The notes under the pieces: generated by a model | The model's database searches: none | Told to the model about the DNA's origin: nothing | What the model saw: only the letters and a program-made list of their open reading frames with translations | Shown here: positions 16,403 to 27,559 of the stretch, one piece after another | Numbering within the stretch: position 1 is the first letter of the stretch | Layout of the letters: every line of letters starts with the position of its first letter | Assembly: GCA_040221095.1 (NCBI GenBank) | Contig: JAVJVP010000017.1 | Location: 248,001-312,000, forward strand | Origin: UBA1479 sp040221095 | GTDB taxonomy: Bacteria > Pseudomonadota > Alphaproteobacteria > Rhodospirillales > Casp-alpha2 | DNA: 64,000 nt | Direction: 5' to 3' | Made by a program: the position numbers and the translations under genes

Positions 16403-17134
16403 ATGAGCGGCGACAAACCCGGCGGCTTCTGGGACACCATCAAGACAGTTTCCTACGCGATCCTGATCGCGCTGGTCGTGCGCACCTTCGCCTACGAGCC
16501 GTTCAACATTCCATCGGGCTCCATGCTGCCGACCCTGCTGATCGGCGATTATCTGTTCGTGTCCAAGATCTCCTACGGCTATTCCAAGCATTCCCTGCCG
16601 TTTTCCATGCCGCTGATCCCCGGGAGGGTGTTCGAGGAGACGCCGGCCCGCGGCGACGTCGTGGTGTTCAAGCTGCCGTCCGACAACAAGACCGACTTCA
16701 TCAAGCGCATCGTCGGCCTGCCGGGCGACGAAATTCAGGTCAAGGGCGGCATCCTGCACATCAACGGCACGCCGGTGGTCCGCGAGCGGATCGAGGACTT
16801 CGTCTCGACCGACGATTTCGGCACCACCCGGCGCGTGCCGCGCTTTGTCGAAACCCTGCCGAACGGGGTGAAACACCTGATTCTGGAAGAAACCGACAAC
16901 GACCCCATGGACAACACGCGGGTCTACAAGGTGCCGGCCGACACGTTCTTCGCCATGGGCGACAACCGCGACCGGTCCAACGATTCGCGTTACAGCGACG
17001 TCGGCTTCATCCCCAAGGAAAACCTGGTGGGCCGCGCCGAATTCCTGTTCTTCTCGACCAACGGCTCCCTGTGGCGGCCGTGGCAGTGGCCGTCGACGGT
17101 GCGCTTCGAGCGCATCTTCCAGGGCATTGAATGA
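16403..17134 (+). CDS. lepB: Signal peptidase I
   Basis: LepB removes signal peptides from secreted pre-proteins. After a short N-terminus there is one membrane segment (YAILIALVVRTFAY), then the catalytic Ser40 in IPSGSML, the general-base Lys100 in DFIKRIVGLPGD, and the box E motif MGDNRDRSNDSR. At 243 residues it is a normal alphaproteobacterial length. The stop overlaps the rnc start. Confidence 0.97.
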   Translation: MSGDKPGGFWDTIKTVSYAILIALVVRTFAYEPFNIPSGSMLPTLLIGDYLFVSKISYGYSKHSLPFSMPLIPGRVFEETPARGDVVVFKLPSDNKTDFIKRIVGLPGDEIQVKGGILHINGTPVVRERIEDFVSTDDFGTTRRVPRFVETLPNGVKHLILEETDNDPMDNTRVYKVPADTFFAMGDNRDRSNDSRYSDVGFIPKENLVGRAEFLFFSTNGSLWRPWQWPSTVRFERIFQGIE

Positions 17135-17823
17135 GCGGCGGCGGCACCTCCAAGCGTCATTCGGCCCTGCAGGACCGCCTGGGCCACCGTTTCGGCGATC
17201 CTGACCTCCTCACACAAGCCTTCAAGCATGCGTCGGGGCAGACGGACCGCCTGAATTCCAACGAGCGCCTGGAATTCCTCGGCGACCGGGTGCTGGGCCT
17301 GGCCGTCTCGGCGTTGCTTTATGAGCGCTTTCCCGAGGAAAGCGAGGGCGAACTCGGTTACCGCTTCACGGCCCTGGTGCGCAAGGATACCCTGGCCGCC
17401 GTGGCCCGCGACCTGGACCTGGCGTCCTGCCTGGCGCTGTCGCCCGGGGAGAAGGCGGCCGGCGGGCGGGACAACCCGTCGATCCTGGCCGACGCCTGCG
17501 AGGCCGTGATCGGGGCTTTGTTCCTGGATGCCGGATACGAGGTTGCCGCCGACTTCGTCAAACGCATGTGGGCGCCCCTGGCCGATGCCCACACGGGCCC
17601 CCTGAAGGACGCCAAGACGCGGCTTCAGGAACGCTGCCAGAAGGATGGCCTGGCGCTGCCGGTCTATGCGGTGGCGGACCAGAGCGGGCCGGACCACGCG
17701 CCGACTTTTACCGTCACGGTGCAGGTCGCCGGTCGCCCGGACCAGTCCGGCACGGGCAGCGCCAAACAGGAAGCCGAACAGGCCGCCGCCGCGGCCATGA
17801 TGGACAGTTGGGAAGCAAAATGA
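17131..17823 (+). CDS. rnc: Ribonuclease III
   Basis: RNase III cuts double-stranded RNA during rRNA and mRNA processing. The 230-residue protein has the catalytic signature NERLEFLGDRVLGL, the second acidic cluster DACEAVIGALFLD, and a C-terminal double-stranded RNA-binding domain ending GSAKQEAEQAAAAAMM. Its ATG overlaps the lepB stop by four bases, and its own stop overlaps the era start, indicating translational coupling. Confidence 0.97.
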   Translation: MSGGGTSKRHSALQDRLGHRFGDPDLLTQAFKHASGQTDRLNSNERLEFLGDRVLGLAVSALLYERFPEESEGELGYRFTALVRKDTLAAVARDLDLASCLALSPGEKAAGGRDNPSILADACEAVIGALFLDAGYEVAADFVKRMWAPLADAHTGPLKDAKTRLQERCQKDGLALPVYAVADQSGPDHAPTFTVTVQVAGRPDQSGTGSAKQEAEQAAAAAMMDSWEAK

Positions 17824-18722
17824 ACGACACCAAGACCCGCGCCGGGTTCATCGCCATCCTGGGCGCGCCCAATGTGGGCAAGTCGACCCTGGTCAACCGT
17901 CTGGTGGGGGCCAAGGTGTCCATCGTCTCGCCCAAGGTGCAGACGACGCGGACCCGCGTGCTCGGCATCTTCATCGAAGGGCCGGCCCAGGTCATCCTGA
18001 TCGACACGCCGGGCATTTTCGAGCCCAAGGGACGGCTTGACCGGGCCATGGTCGCCGCCGCCTGGTCGGGGGCCCAGGACGCCGACGCCGTGGCCCTGCT
18101 GATCGACGCCAAGGACGGTGTCGACAAGCGCTCGCAGGCGATCATCGATAAGCTGACTCTGGGCGGGCGCAAGGCCTATCTGATTCTCAACAAGATCGAT
18201 CTGGTGGCCAAGCCGGTGCTGCTGTCCCTGGCCGAAAAATTAATGAATACAGGCGTCTTCACCGACTGCTTCATGGTGTCCGCCAACACGGGCGACGGCG
18301 TGTCCGACCTTGCCAAGCTGTTCGCCGCCACCGTGCCGGAAGGCCCCTGGCTGTATCCGGAGGACGAGATTTCCGACATGCCGGCGCGCCTGCTGGCGGC
18401 CGAGATCACGCGCGAGAAGCTGTTTCTCAAACTCCATCAGGAACTGCCCTACAAGATCACCGTCGAGACCGAGGACTGGGAACAGCGCACCGACGGCTCG
18501 GCCCATGTGCGCCAAGTCATCTATGTCGAGCGGGACAGCCAGAAGGGCATCGTGCTGGGCCGCCAGGGCGCCATGGTCAAGCAGATCGGCGCTGCCGCGC
18601 GGACCGAACTGCAGGACCTGCTGGGCCATCCGGTGCATCTGTTCATCCACGTCAAGGTACGGGGAAAATGGCAGGACGACCGCGAACGCTATGCCGAATG
18701 GGGCCTGGATTTTGATGCCTGA
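17820..18722 (+). CDS. era: GTPase Era
   Basis: Era is a GTPase that binds the 3' end of 16S rRNA during 30S maturation. G1 is GAPNVGKSTLVN, the G2 region is QTTRTRVLGI, G3 is DTPGIF, and G4 is NKID. The KH domain is visible at the C-terminus around VERDSQKGIVLGRQGAMVKQIG. The start overlaps the rnc stop in the sequence ATGA. The protein is 300 residues, the usual length. Confidence 0.97.
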   Translation: MNDTKTRAGFIAILGAPNVGKSTLVNRLVGAKVSIVSPKVQTTRTRVLGIFIEGPAQVILIDTPGIFEPKGRLDRAMVAAAWSGAQDADAVALLIDAKDGVDKRSQAIIDKLTLGGRKAYLILNKIDLVAKPVLLSLAEKLMNTGVFTDCFMVSANTGDGVSDLAKLFAATVPEGPWLYPEDEISDMPARLLAAEITREKLFLKLHQELPYKITVETEDWEQRTDGSAHVRQVIYVERDSQKGIVLGRQGAMVKQIGAAARTELQDLLGHPVHLFIHVKVRGKWQDDRERYAEWGLDFDA

Positions 18723-18770
18723 TCAGGGTCAATCGCCTGCGCCTGAAACGCGCGGATAAGGCGTTCCGCC

Positions 18771-19490
18771 ATGGAATGGCACGATAAGGGCTACATCCTG
18801 GCGACCCGCAAGCACGGTGAAAGTGCCCTCATCGTCAGCGCCCTGACGCAGACGCGGGGCCGCCAGACGGGCTTGGTGCGGGGCGGGGCAGGGCGGCGCA
18901 AGCGCGGCGGCCTGCAGGTCGGCAATCTGGTGACCCTCGATTGGCGCGGCCGCCTGCCGGAACATCTGGGCAGCCTGACCACGGAGGTGCTGGAAACCCC
19001 GGCGGCGGCGCTGATGGACTGTCCGGACGGCCTTGCGGCCCTGTCCGCCGCCTGTGCGGTGACCGAGGCCCTGTTGCCCGAGGGCGAGGACCATCCCGCC
19101 ATCTTCCACGGCCTGACGGCACTGTTCGGGGTGCTCGACGACGCCGACGTCGGGTCGGCCTATGTGAAATGGGAAATGGGCGTGCTCGGCGAACTGGGAT
19201 TCGGCCTCGACCTCACCGCCTGCGCCGCCACGGGCGAGACGGAAAACCTGGCCTATGTCTCGCCCAAGACCGGGCGCGCCGTCTCGGCCGCCGCCGGCAG
19301 GCCCTATCACGGGCGCCTGCTGGCCCTGCCGGCGTTCCTGCTGGGCGCCGGGGCCGCGGAAACCCCAGCCGAGGTGGTCGACGGCCTGAAATTGACCGGA
19401 TACTTCCTGGAAAGCCACGCCCTGGAGGGCCGGGCCGGGCGGCTGGCCGCCCGCGACCGCCTGATGGAACGCTTCCAGGCAAAAAAATAA
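18771..19490 (+). CDS. recO: DNA repair protein RecO
   Basis: RecO works with RecR to load RecA on gapped DNA. The 239-residue protein begins with the OB-fold segment MEWHDKGYILATRKHGESAL and continues with RGRQTGLVRGG, both typical of RecO. The C-terminal helical domain contains the VKWEMGVLGELGFGLDL segment and conserved Cys in LTACAATGETE. It is the last gene of the pdxJ-recO cluster. Confidence 0.95.
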   Translation: MEWHDKGYILATRKHGESALIVSALTQTRGRQTGLVRGGAGRRKRGGLQVGNLVTLDWRGRLPEHLGSLTTEVLETPAAALMDCPDGLAALSAACAVTEALLPEGEDHPAIFHGLTALFGVLDDADVGSAYVKWEMGVLGELGFGLDLTACAATGETENLAYVSPKTGRAVSAAAGRPYHGRLLALPAFLLGAGAAETPAEVVDGLKLTGYFLESHALEGRAGRLAARDRLMERFQAKK

Positions 19491-19512
19491 CCGATTTGTC
19501 GCCATCGGCGCA

Positions 19513-19540
19513 TTGACCGCCCACCCCCCGGATGTACTAT
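19513..19540 (+). promoter_or_regulatory. Candidate promoter for parC
   Basis: TTGACC at 19513-19518 and TACTAT at 19535-19540 are separated by 16 bases; an overlapping TATATC lies at 19538. parC starts about 65 bases downstream with AAGGA before its ATG. Confidence 0.45.
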
Positions 19541-19608
19541 ATCTGGTGCATGAATTCGGCCTTCCGTCCCAGATGCGCGGAAAACCTGCAATCTAAGGAA
19601 TCCTTGCG

Positions 19609-21848
<2,240 letters not shown>

Positions 21849-21852
<4 letters not shown>

Positions 21853-22592
21853 GTTCCGGACGCCGCCGTGAATTCGTCGAAGTCCTGCCAGCCGGCCGCC
21901 GTATGGACCTCGAGCGGGCGGAACCTCGCCTTGTAGGACATTTTGTTGCAGCCCTCGATCCAGAATCCCAGGTAGACATAGGGCAGGCCGAGACGCTTTG
22001 CCTCGTCGATCAGCCACAGAATCATGTAGGTGCCCATGCCGCGGCGCGGCTGTTCCGGATCGAAATAGCTGTAGACCGCGGACAGCCCGTCGCCCAGGCG
22101 GTCGGCCAGCATGGCCCCGATCAGCGCGCCCTGGCCGTCACGGAAGGTGATCAGGCCGGTGTCGATGGGGGTGTCCTCGATCAGCGCCTGATAATCCAGG
22201 TAATCCATCTTGGACATGTCGCCGCCGGAATGGCGCGACGCCTGATAGCGCTGGAACAGGCGGTACTGTTCCTGATTGGCGGCGGGCTGCGCCATGCGCG
22301 CCAACAGGTCAGTATTGGCCTTCAAAATCCGTTTCATGGACGGGCGCAGGTCGAAGCCGTCGACCGCGATGCGCACGGCCTTGCAGGCGTCACAGCCGGG
22401 GCAGGCCGGGGCATAGACGATGCCGTGGGAGCGGCGGAACCCGGCATAGGACAGCTGGTCGTGCAGGCGGGTTGCGTCACGACCGAACAGTTCGGTGACC
22501 ACGCGCCGCTCGACCCGGTCCGGCAGGTACGGACAGGGCAGGGGCGCCGTCGCGAAAAAGAACCGCGCGTCCGATATGGGTTTGTGGCGCAT
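21849..22592 (-). CDS. bpt: Aspartate/glutamate leucyltransferase (Bpt)
   Basis: Bpt transfers leucine to N-terminal Asp or Glu of proteins, marking them for ClpS/ClpAP degradation (N-degron pathway). The family pattern is clear: CPYLPDRVERRVVTEL, the CPGCDACKAVRI cysteine cluster, and the GNAT-like part with SYFDPEQPRRGMGTYMI and GFWIEGCNKMSYKARF. The 247 residues agree with the family length. It is the last gene of a minus-strand group with motB and motA, but the function is unrelated to motility. Confidence 0.95.
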
Positions 22593-22644
22593 GTCGTGTC
22601 CCTGTATTTCCGGTCACGCCGCCAACGCGTCGACCGTCCGGAAC

Positions 22645-23811
22645 CTACTGTGACTTAATATCGCCGCGGATTTCAAGGTTGATCCCGGGCAGCGCCGGCG
22701 CGGCTGGTTGGGCTGGCGCGGTCGGTTGGGCCGGGGCAATGCCGCCGGCGCCCGGCGGCGGCAGGATATCGAGCCTCGGCATGGCGGCAGGATCCGGAGC
22801 GCCACCGCCGCCGTCCTCACGCCGCTGTTGGCGCTTGATCTCGTTCAGGCCGGGCAGGGCCTCGTTCTCGCGTTCCTTCCTGGCCTTTTCCTCGGCCTCT
22901 TTCTGGGCTTTTTCCTTCTCCGCCTCGCGGCCGGTGCCGCGCAGCAGAATGATCGACAACCGACGGTTGGACGGATGTTTGGGGTCCTCGGCGATCAGGG
23001 GGTCGGTCGCCGCCTTGCCGACGACGCGCTTGACCCTGGCGTCGGGCACCCCGAAGCTTTCGAGCGCGCGGCGCGCCGAATTGGCGCGGTCCGACGACAG
23101 TTCCCAGTTGCCGTAGTCCTGGCCCGAGAACGCGGTGGCGTCCGTATGCCCGGAAATCGAGATGTCCTGGGGCATGGACAGAATGACCTTGCTCACCAGT
23201 TCCAACAGCCGTTCCGTATGCAGGAACATCTTGGAGGAGCCCGACGGGAACATGGCCAGACCGTCGCGGTCGATCAGTTGAATGCGCAGTCCCTCGGGCG
23301 TGTTGTCGACCAGCAGGCTGTTCTTCAGCTGGCGCATCTGGGGCACGCTGTCCAAGGTCTTCTGTAACTCTTCCTGGGCGTCCTCGAAGGATTCCTGTTC
23401 CTTCTTGGCGGCCTGGGCCTCGACGTCTTCTTCGGTCGGCTTGGCCTTGGATTCGGCTTCGCCCTCGGACAGGTCGCCGCCGGTGCCGGCCTTGGGCGGC
23501 GGCAGGTCGACGGTCACGCTGTCGCGCGCCGTGGCGTTCTGCGAAATGCCTTCTTCGGTAATCGTCTTGCCTTGCAGAATGTCGCCGGACCCGCTGGTCG
23601 TCTGCGACGTGGACACGGGCGCGAAATAGTTGGAAATGCCTTCGAGGGATTCCTGGGTGACCGAATTCAACAGCCACAGCAGCAGGAAGAACGCCATCAT
23701 GGCGGTCACGAAGTCGGCGTAGGCGATTTTCCACGCGCCCCCGTGATGGCCGTGTCCGCCCTTCTTGATCTTCTTGATGATGATCGGTTGTTTTGCGGCT
23801 TCTTCCGCCAT
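22645..23811 (-). CDS. motB: Flagellar motor protein MotB
   Basis: MotB is the stator subunit that anchors to peptidoglycan and carries the proton-binding aspartate. The N-terminus is basic (IIKKIKKGGHGHHGG), followed by the single membrane helix with Asp33 in YADFVTAMMAFFLLLWLLNS. After a charged, Glu-rich linker there is an OmpA-like domain (ISGHTDATAF, then ELSSDRANSARRALESFGV). The last 60 residues are an unusual Pro/Ala/Gly-rich tail. motA lies upstream on the same strand, 91 bases away. Confidence 0.95.
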   Translation of the reverse strand: MAEEAAKQPIIIKKIKKGGHGHHGGAWKIAYADFVTAMMAFFLLLWLLNSVTQESLEGISNYFAPVSTSQTTSGSGDILQGKTITEEGISQNATARDSVTVDLPPPKAGTGGDLSEGEAESKAKPTEEDVEAQAAKKEQESFEDAQEELQKTLDSVPQMRQLKNSLLVDNTPEGLRIQLIDRDGLAMFPSGSSKMFLHTERLLELVSKVILSMPQDISISGHTDATAFSGQDYGNWELSSDRANSARRALESFGVPDARVKRVVGKAATDPLIAEDPKHPSNRRLSIILLRGTGREAEKEKAQKEAEEKARKERENEALPGLNEIKRQQRREDGGGGAPDPAAMPRLDILPPPGAGGIAPAQPTAPAQPAAPALPGINLEIRGDIKSQ

Positions 23812-23902
23812 CAGGCCCTTCCTATGGGGTCCGTCCCGTTTCCGCCGGTCGCGCTGCCGTGGTCACGGAGGGGCGTCCGGCCGGCGGCAGGGAGGGTGAT
23901 TG

Positions 23903-24763
23903 TCACGACGCCGCGGGCAGGTTGGTAACCATTTCCTCGACCTCTGCAAAGGTCGGCCGCACACTATGCGCCAGGGTCTTGCGGGCGAATTCCACGGACA
24001 CCTGCGGGGCGTATCCCTGCATGTGGCCGACCAGCGCGATCTTGATGCAGTTCAGATAGGCGGCATCGGCGCTGTAGGTATTGGTCAGGGAGGCCGCGAT
24101 GGGGGCCATGAACCCATAGGCGAAGAAAATCCCGCTGAACGTTCCGACCAGGGCCGCCGCGATCAGGTTGCCGAGAACTTCCGGCGGCTCCGTGATCGAG
24201 CCCATGGTCACGATGACGCCCAGCACGGCGGCGACGATGCCCAGCGCCGGGGTCGCGTCGGCCATGCTCTGCCAGGCGCCCGAGATGGCATGCAGTTCCT
24301 CGTGGTGCTTTTCCAGTTCCGCGTCCATGACCGATTCGATTTCGTGCGGGTTGGAAGCCCCCAGCGTCAACAGGCGCAGATAGTCGCACAAAAATTCGAT
24401 GGCGTGATGGTCGGCGTGAAACAGGGGGAAATTGGCGAACAGGGTGCTTTCATCGGGCTTTTCCACATGCGCTTCAAGCGCCAGGTCGCCCTTGGTCTTG
24501 GCCAGCCGGAACACGGAATACAGGCAGCCGAGGAGTTCTTCGTAGTGTTCCCGGTTGTAGGTGGGGCCTTTCATCAGGGTCTTGAAGGACCCCATGACGC
24601 CCTTGATCACCGGCTTCGGGTTACCGGTGATGAAGGCCCCGATGGCGCCGCCGAAGATGATGATGAATTCGAGTGGTTGCCACAACACGCCGAAGCTGCC
24701 GTGGACGCCATAAGCACCAAACACGGACACCAGCACAATCAATGAGCCGACGATAAAAAGCAT
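23903..24763 (-). CDS. motA: Flagellar motor protein MotA
   Basis: MotA forms the proton channel of the stator with MotB. The 286-residue protein has four predicted membrane helices: two near the N-terminus (FIVGSLIVLVSVFGAYGV and FIIIFGGAIGAFITG) and two near the C-terminus (with ATPALGIVAAVLGVIVTMG, carrying the conserved proline, and GTFSGIFFAYGFMAPIA). The cytoplasmic loop is rich in charged residues as expected for the rotor interface. It forms an operon with motB. The start has GGAG upstream. Confidence 0.96.
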   Translation of the reverse strand: MLFIVGSLIVLVSVFGAYGVHGSFGVLWQPLEFIIIFGGAIGAFITGNPKPVIKGVMGSFKTLMKGPTYNREHYEELLGCLYSVFRLAKTKGDLALEAHVEKPDESTLFANFPLFHADHHAIEFLCDYLRLLTLGASNPHEIESVMDAELEKHHEELHAISGAWQSMADATPALGIVAAVLGVIVTMGSITEPPEVLGNLIAAALVGTFSGIFFAYGFMAPIAASLTNTYSADAAYLNCIKIALVGHMQGYAPQVSVEFARKTLAHSVRPTFAEVEEMVTNLPAAS

Positions 24764-24779
24764 TCAGCAGTCTCCAAGA

Positions 24780-24799
24780 GCACGGGTCCGCGCCCGTGC
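24780..24799 (-). other. Hairpin in the motA leader
   Basis: A perfect 7-bp stem GCACGGG / CCCGTGC with a 6-base loop lies directly upstream of the motA ribosome site (GGAG at about 24772-24775 on the minus strand). There is no U-tract, so it is not a terminator. Confidence 0.4.
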
Positions 24800-25039
24800 C
24801 GTTTTCCGGTCTATGGCGCACGGGGGGAAAGCTATCGTCCTATCATCCCAAAATACAAGCATTTCTCGTACTAAAGCGCCACAAGCCAATAGGATTATTT
24901 CAAAGAACCAGGGTATCAGTAGACGTCAAATTGATTGGCAATTGGTAAAGGCTTGCCAGTCCTTCCCCAGGCGACGTATTCAGGACGTCATCCGTATGTA
25001 CATATCCGCGTCCTTGGGGGAATGATTCGGCCGCCAATC

Positions 25040-25525
25040 ATGGTTGATCAAATCGCATTCAGAAACGCTCTGGCCTGCTTCGCCTCCGGCGTCACGGTCG
25101 TCACGGCGCCCGGGGACGGGCGCGGGCCCGTGGGCGTGACCGTCAGCGCCTTCTGCTCGCTGTCCCTGGAACCGCCGTTGATTCTGGTCTGCCTGGACAA
25201 CCGCACCGGATGCATCGCGCATTTTCTGGAATCGGGTTCCGGATTTGCTGTCAACGTCCTGGCCGCCGACCAGCGCGCCCTGTCCGACGCCTTCGCGGGT
25301 CCCCAGACCTTCGACCTGCACGGCCATGGATTCGCGGCGGGCGCGACCGGCGCCCCGGTGCTGGAGGGAGTCGCGGCGGCGCTTTCCTGCCATACCCATG
25401 CGATCCACGACGGCGGCGACCACCGCATCGTGGTCGGTCGTGTGGCCGACGTGCAGGTGACCCGCGACAAGACACCGCTGGTCTATTTCCAAAGCTCCTA
25501 CCGTGGGTTAAGTGAGCGACTCTAA
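25040..25525 (+). CDS. Flavin reductase-like FMN-binding protein
   Basis: The protein belongs to the flavin reductase (HpaC/RutF-like) family: AFRNALACFASGVTVVTA, then GVTVSAFCSLSLEPPLILVC, then FAVNVLAADQRALSDAFAG. Such enzymes supply reduced FMN to a monooxygenase or act as FMN reductases. The partner monooxygenase is not in the window. The start is uncertain: ATG 25040 matches the family start, and ATG 25022 is in frame six codons upstream; neither has a strong ribosome site. The 3' end overlaps the methyltransferase gene by 14 bases. Confidence 0.85.
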   Translation: MVDQIAFRNALACFASGVTVVTAPGDGRGPVGVTVSAFCSLSLEPPLILVCLDNRTGCIAHFLESGSGFAVNVLAADQRALSDAFAGPQTFDLHGHGFAAGATGAPVLEGVAAALSCHTHAIHDGGDHRIVVGRVADVQVTRDKTPLVYFQSSYRGLSERL

Positions 25526-26291
25526 CCGTCCATTTTTATTCAGTTTTCCCATCGTTCGCGCGGTGGCGGCCCAGCTTGTCGGCGGGATCGCCACCGTGGC
25601 CGCCATGGTGGTCCTGCGGCACATCGGCTGGCCGGCGCCGCCGGCCACGCTCTGCATCATCTGGGGGGCCGTGGCGGCGCTGGCGGCCCTGCCTCTGGGA
25701 TTGGCCCGCTGGTGGCTGCCGGTCCAGGCGGCGGCGCCGGTTCTGCTCTGGGTCGTGCTCGGCCTGCAGCCGCCGGGATGGGTGTTCCCCGCCGCGTTCG
25801 TTGTCCTTCTTGCCGTTTATTGGAACGCGGTCGGCGAGGGGGTTCCCCTGTATCTCTCCAACGCCAAGACCTGGCGCGCCGTCGAGAAGCTTCTGCCGAA
25901 ACGCCCGGGCATCCGCATGGCGGACCTGGGCAGCGGGCTCGGCGGCACCTTGTGGCATGTCGCCGATGCGCGGCCCGACGCCGCGTTCGAAGGGTTCGAG
26001 ACGGCCCCCCTGGTCTATCTCGCGACCCGCCTGCGGCAATTCACACAGCCGCGGAACAACCTGAGCATCCGCTTTCTGTCCCTGTGGCGGGCGGACCTAG
26101 GCGCCTTCGATGTCGTCTATTGTTTCCTGTCGCCGGTGCCCATGGCCCGCCTGTACTCCAAGGCCCGGCAGGAGATGAAGCCGGGCAGCCTGTTCATTTC
26201 CAACAGCTTCGCCGTGCCGGACGTGTCGCCGGACGAGATCGTCGAGGTCGATGACGCCCGCCGCACCCGCCTGCTGGTGTTCAGGATGTAG
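25512..26291 (+). CDS. Membrane-anchored class I SAM methyltransferase-like protein
   Basis: The first about 110 residues form three or four hydrophobic segments (for instance VAAQLVGGIATVAAMVV and AAPVLLWVVLGL). After this comes a Rossmann-type methyltransferase core with motif I MADLGSGLGGTLWH and FEGFETAPL, plus the post-I segment DVVYCFLSPVPM. The substrate is unknown. The GTG start lies inside the flavin reductase gene, so the two are translationally linked. The gene ends two bases before the convergent ilvA. Similar fused proteins are annotated only as methyltransferase family members. Confidence 0.75.
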   Translation: MSDSNRPFLFSFPIVRAVAAQLVGGIATVAAMVVLRHIGWPAPPATLCIIWGAVAALAALPLGLARWWLPVQAAAPVLLWVVLGLQPPGWVFPAAFVVLLAVYWNAVGEGVPLYLSNAKTWRAVEKLLPKRPGIRMADLGSGLGGTLWHVADARPDAAFEGFETAPLVYLATRLRQFTQPRNNLSIRFLSLWRADLGAFDVVYCFLSPVPMARLYSKARQEMKPGSLFISNSFAVPDVSPDEIVEVDDARRTRLLVFRM

Positions 26292-26293
26292 CT

Positions 26294-27511
26294 TCAGTCC
26301 TTGCGGTTCGACAGAACCCGGGTCTGGAACCCCGCGTTGCACAGGGCCTCGACGATCGCCCGCGCATGTTCGGCGTCGATGGTTTCGATCACCACGTCCA
26401 ATTCCGTGTCGCGGATCGGCCCGTCCGTGAACAGGCGCTGGTGATAGACTTCGAGAATGTTGCCGCCCAGGCCGCCGATCAGGCCGGACACCTCGGACAG
26501 CATGCCCGGGCGGTCGCTCATGCCGATGCGCAAGGACACCATGCGCCCGCCGCGCACCAGACCGCGCAGCAGCACGTTGGACAGCAGGCGGGAATCGATG
26601 TTGCCGCCGGAAATCACGACGCCGACCTTCTTGCCCTTGTACCTGCCGTCGCCGGCCAGAAGGGCCGCGACACCAGCGGCCCCCGCGCCCTCGGCGACGA
26701 TACGCTGGCCCTCGGCCAGGGCCAGGACCGCGGCTTCGATCTGATCCTCGCCAAGAACGGCGATGTCCTTGACGTGGTCGGCGATGATCGGCCGGGTGAT
26801 CTCGCCCGGCGTCTTCACGGCGATGCCTTCGGCGATGGTGGTGCCGGCGCCGGTCGAGGCCTCGCCGTTCAGGGCCTGGGCCATGGAGGGGTAGAGCGCC
26901 GTCTGCGCGCCGATCATCTCGATCCCCGGGTTGATGGCATGGGCCGCGATGGCGCAGCCGGCCATCAGGCCGCCGCCGCCGATGGGCACGATCAGGGCGT
27001 CCAGGTCCGGCACGTCCTCGAGCAACTCCAGGGCCACCGTGCCTTGGCCGGCGATGACGTGGGGGTCGTCGAAGGGTGCGATGAACAGCTTGCCGGTTTC
27101 CTCGGCATGGACCAGGGCGGCTTCCCGCGCGGCATTGAAATCGATGCCTTCCAGGACGACCTTCGCCCCCAGGTCCTCGGTCCGCCCGACCTTGGTGAAG
27201 GGCGTGCCCTCGGGCATGTAGATGGTCGCCGCGATGCCGAGCCGCCCGGCGTGATAGGCGACGCCCTGGGCATGGTTGCCGGCCGAGGCGGCGACGACGC
27301 CGCGCCCGCGCTCGTCATCGGTCAGGCTGGCCAGCTTGATCCCGGCACCCCGCACCTTGAACGAGCCCGTGACCTGCAGGTTTTCCAGCTTCAGGTAGAC
27401 GTCGGCGCCGGTCGCCCGCGACAGCCGGCGCACCCGCAGGGCCGGGGTGCGGATGATCTCACCCTCCAACAGGCGGGCGGCGTCGCGGATGGCATCAATG
27501 GTCACGGTCAT
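26294..27511 (-). CDS. ilvA: Threonine ammonia-lyase with C-terminal ACT domain
   Basis: This enzyme deaminates threonine to 2-oxobutanoate. The PLP lysine lies in VTGSFKVRGAGIKL, with SAGNHAQGVA and PIGGGGLMAG following. From about residue 325 there is one ACT domain (SLRIGMSDRPGMLSEVSGLI). At 405 residues with a single ACT domain it matches the short IlvA/TdcB-like group rather than the 514-residue E. coli IlvA with two ACT-like modules. It may serve isoleucine synthesis or threonine catabolism. A second, ACT-less paralogue lies at 1546-2550. Confidence 0.92.
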   Translation of the reverse strand: MTVTIDAIRDAARLLEGEIIRTPALRVRRLSRATGADVYLKLENLQVTGSFKVRGAGIKLASLTDDERGRGVVAASAGNHAQGVAYHAGRLGIAATIYMPEGTPFTKVGRTEDLGAKVVLEGIDFNAAREAALVHAEETGKLFIAPFDDPHVIAGQGTVALELLEDVPDLDALIVPIGGGGLMAGCAIAAHAINPGIEMIGAQTALYPSMAQALNGEASTGAGTTIAEGIAVKTPGEITRPIIADHVKDIAVLGEDQIEAAVLALAEGQRIVAEGAGAAGVAALLAGDGRYKGKKVGVVISGGNIDSRLLSNVLLRGLVRGGRMVSLRIGMSDRPGMLSEVSGLIGGLGGNILEVYHQRLFTDGPIRDTELDVVIETIDAEHARAIVEALCNAGFQTRVLSNRKD

Positions 27512-27559
27512 GGCACGGGTTCCGTTACGGCAATCGAAGTCGCCGTTCTACACGCTTGC

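Noticed and set aside
24821..24860. GACGATAG on the minus strand before motA, resembling a sigma-28 -10 element
   Set aside because: Only six of eight bases match and no TAAA element is found 15 bases upstream.
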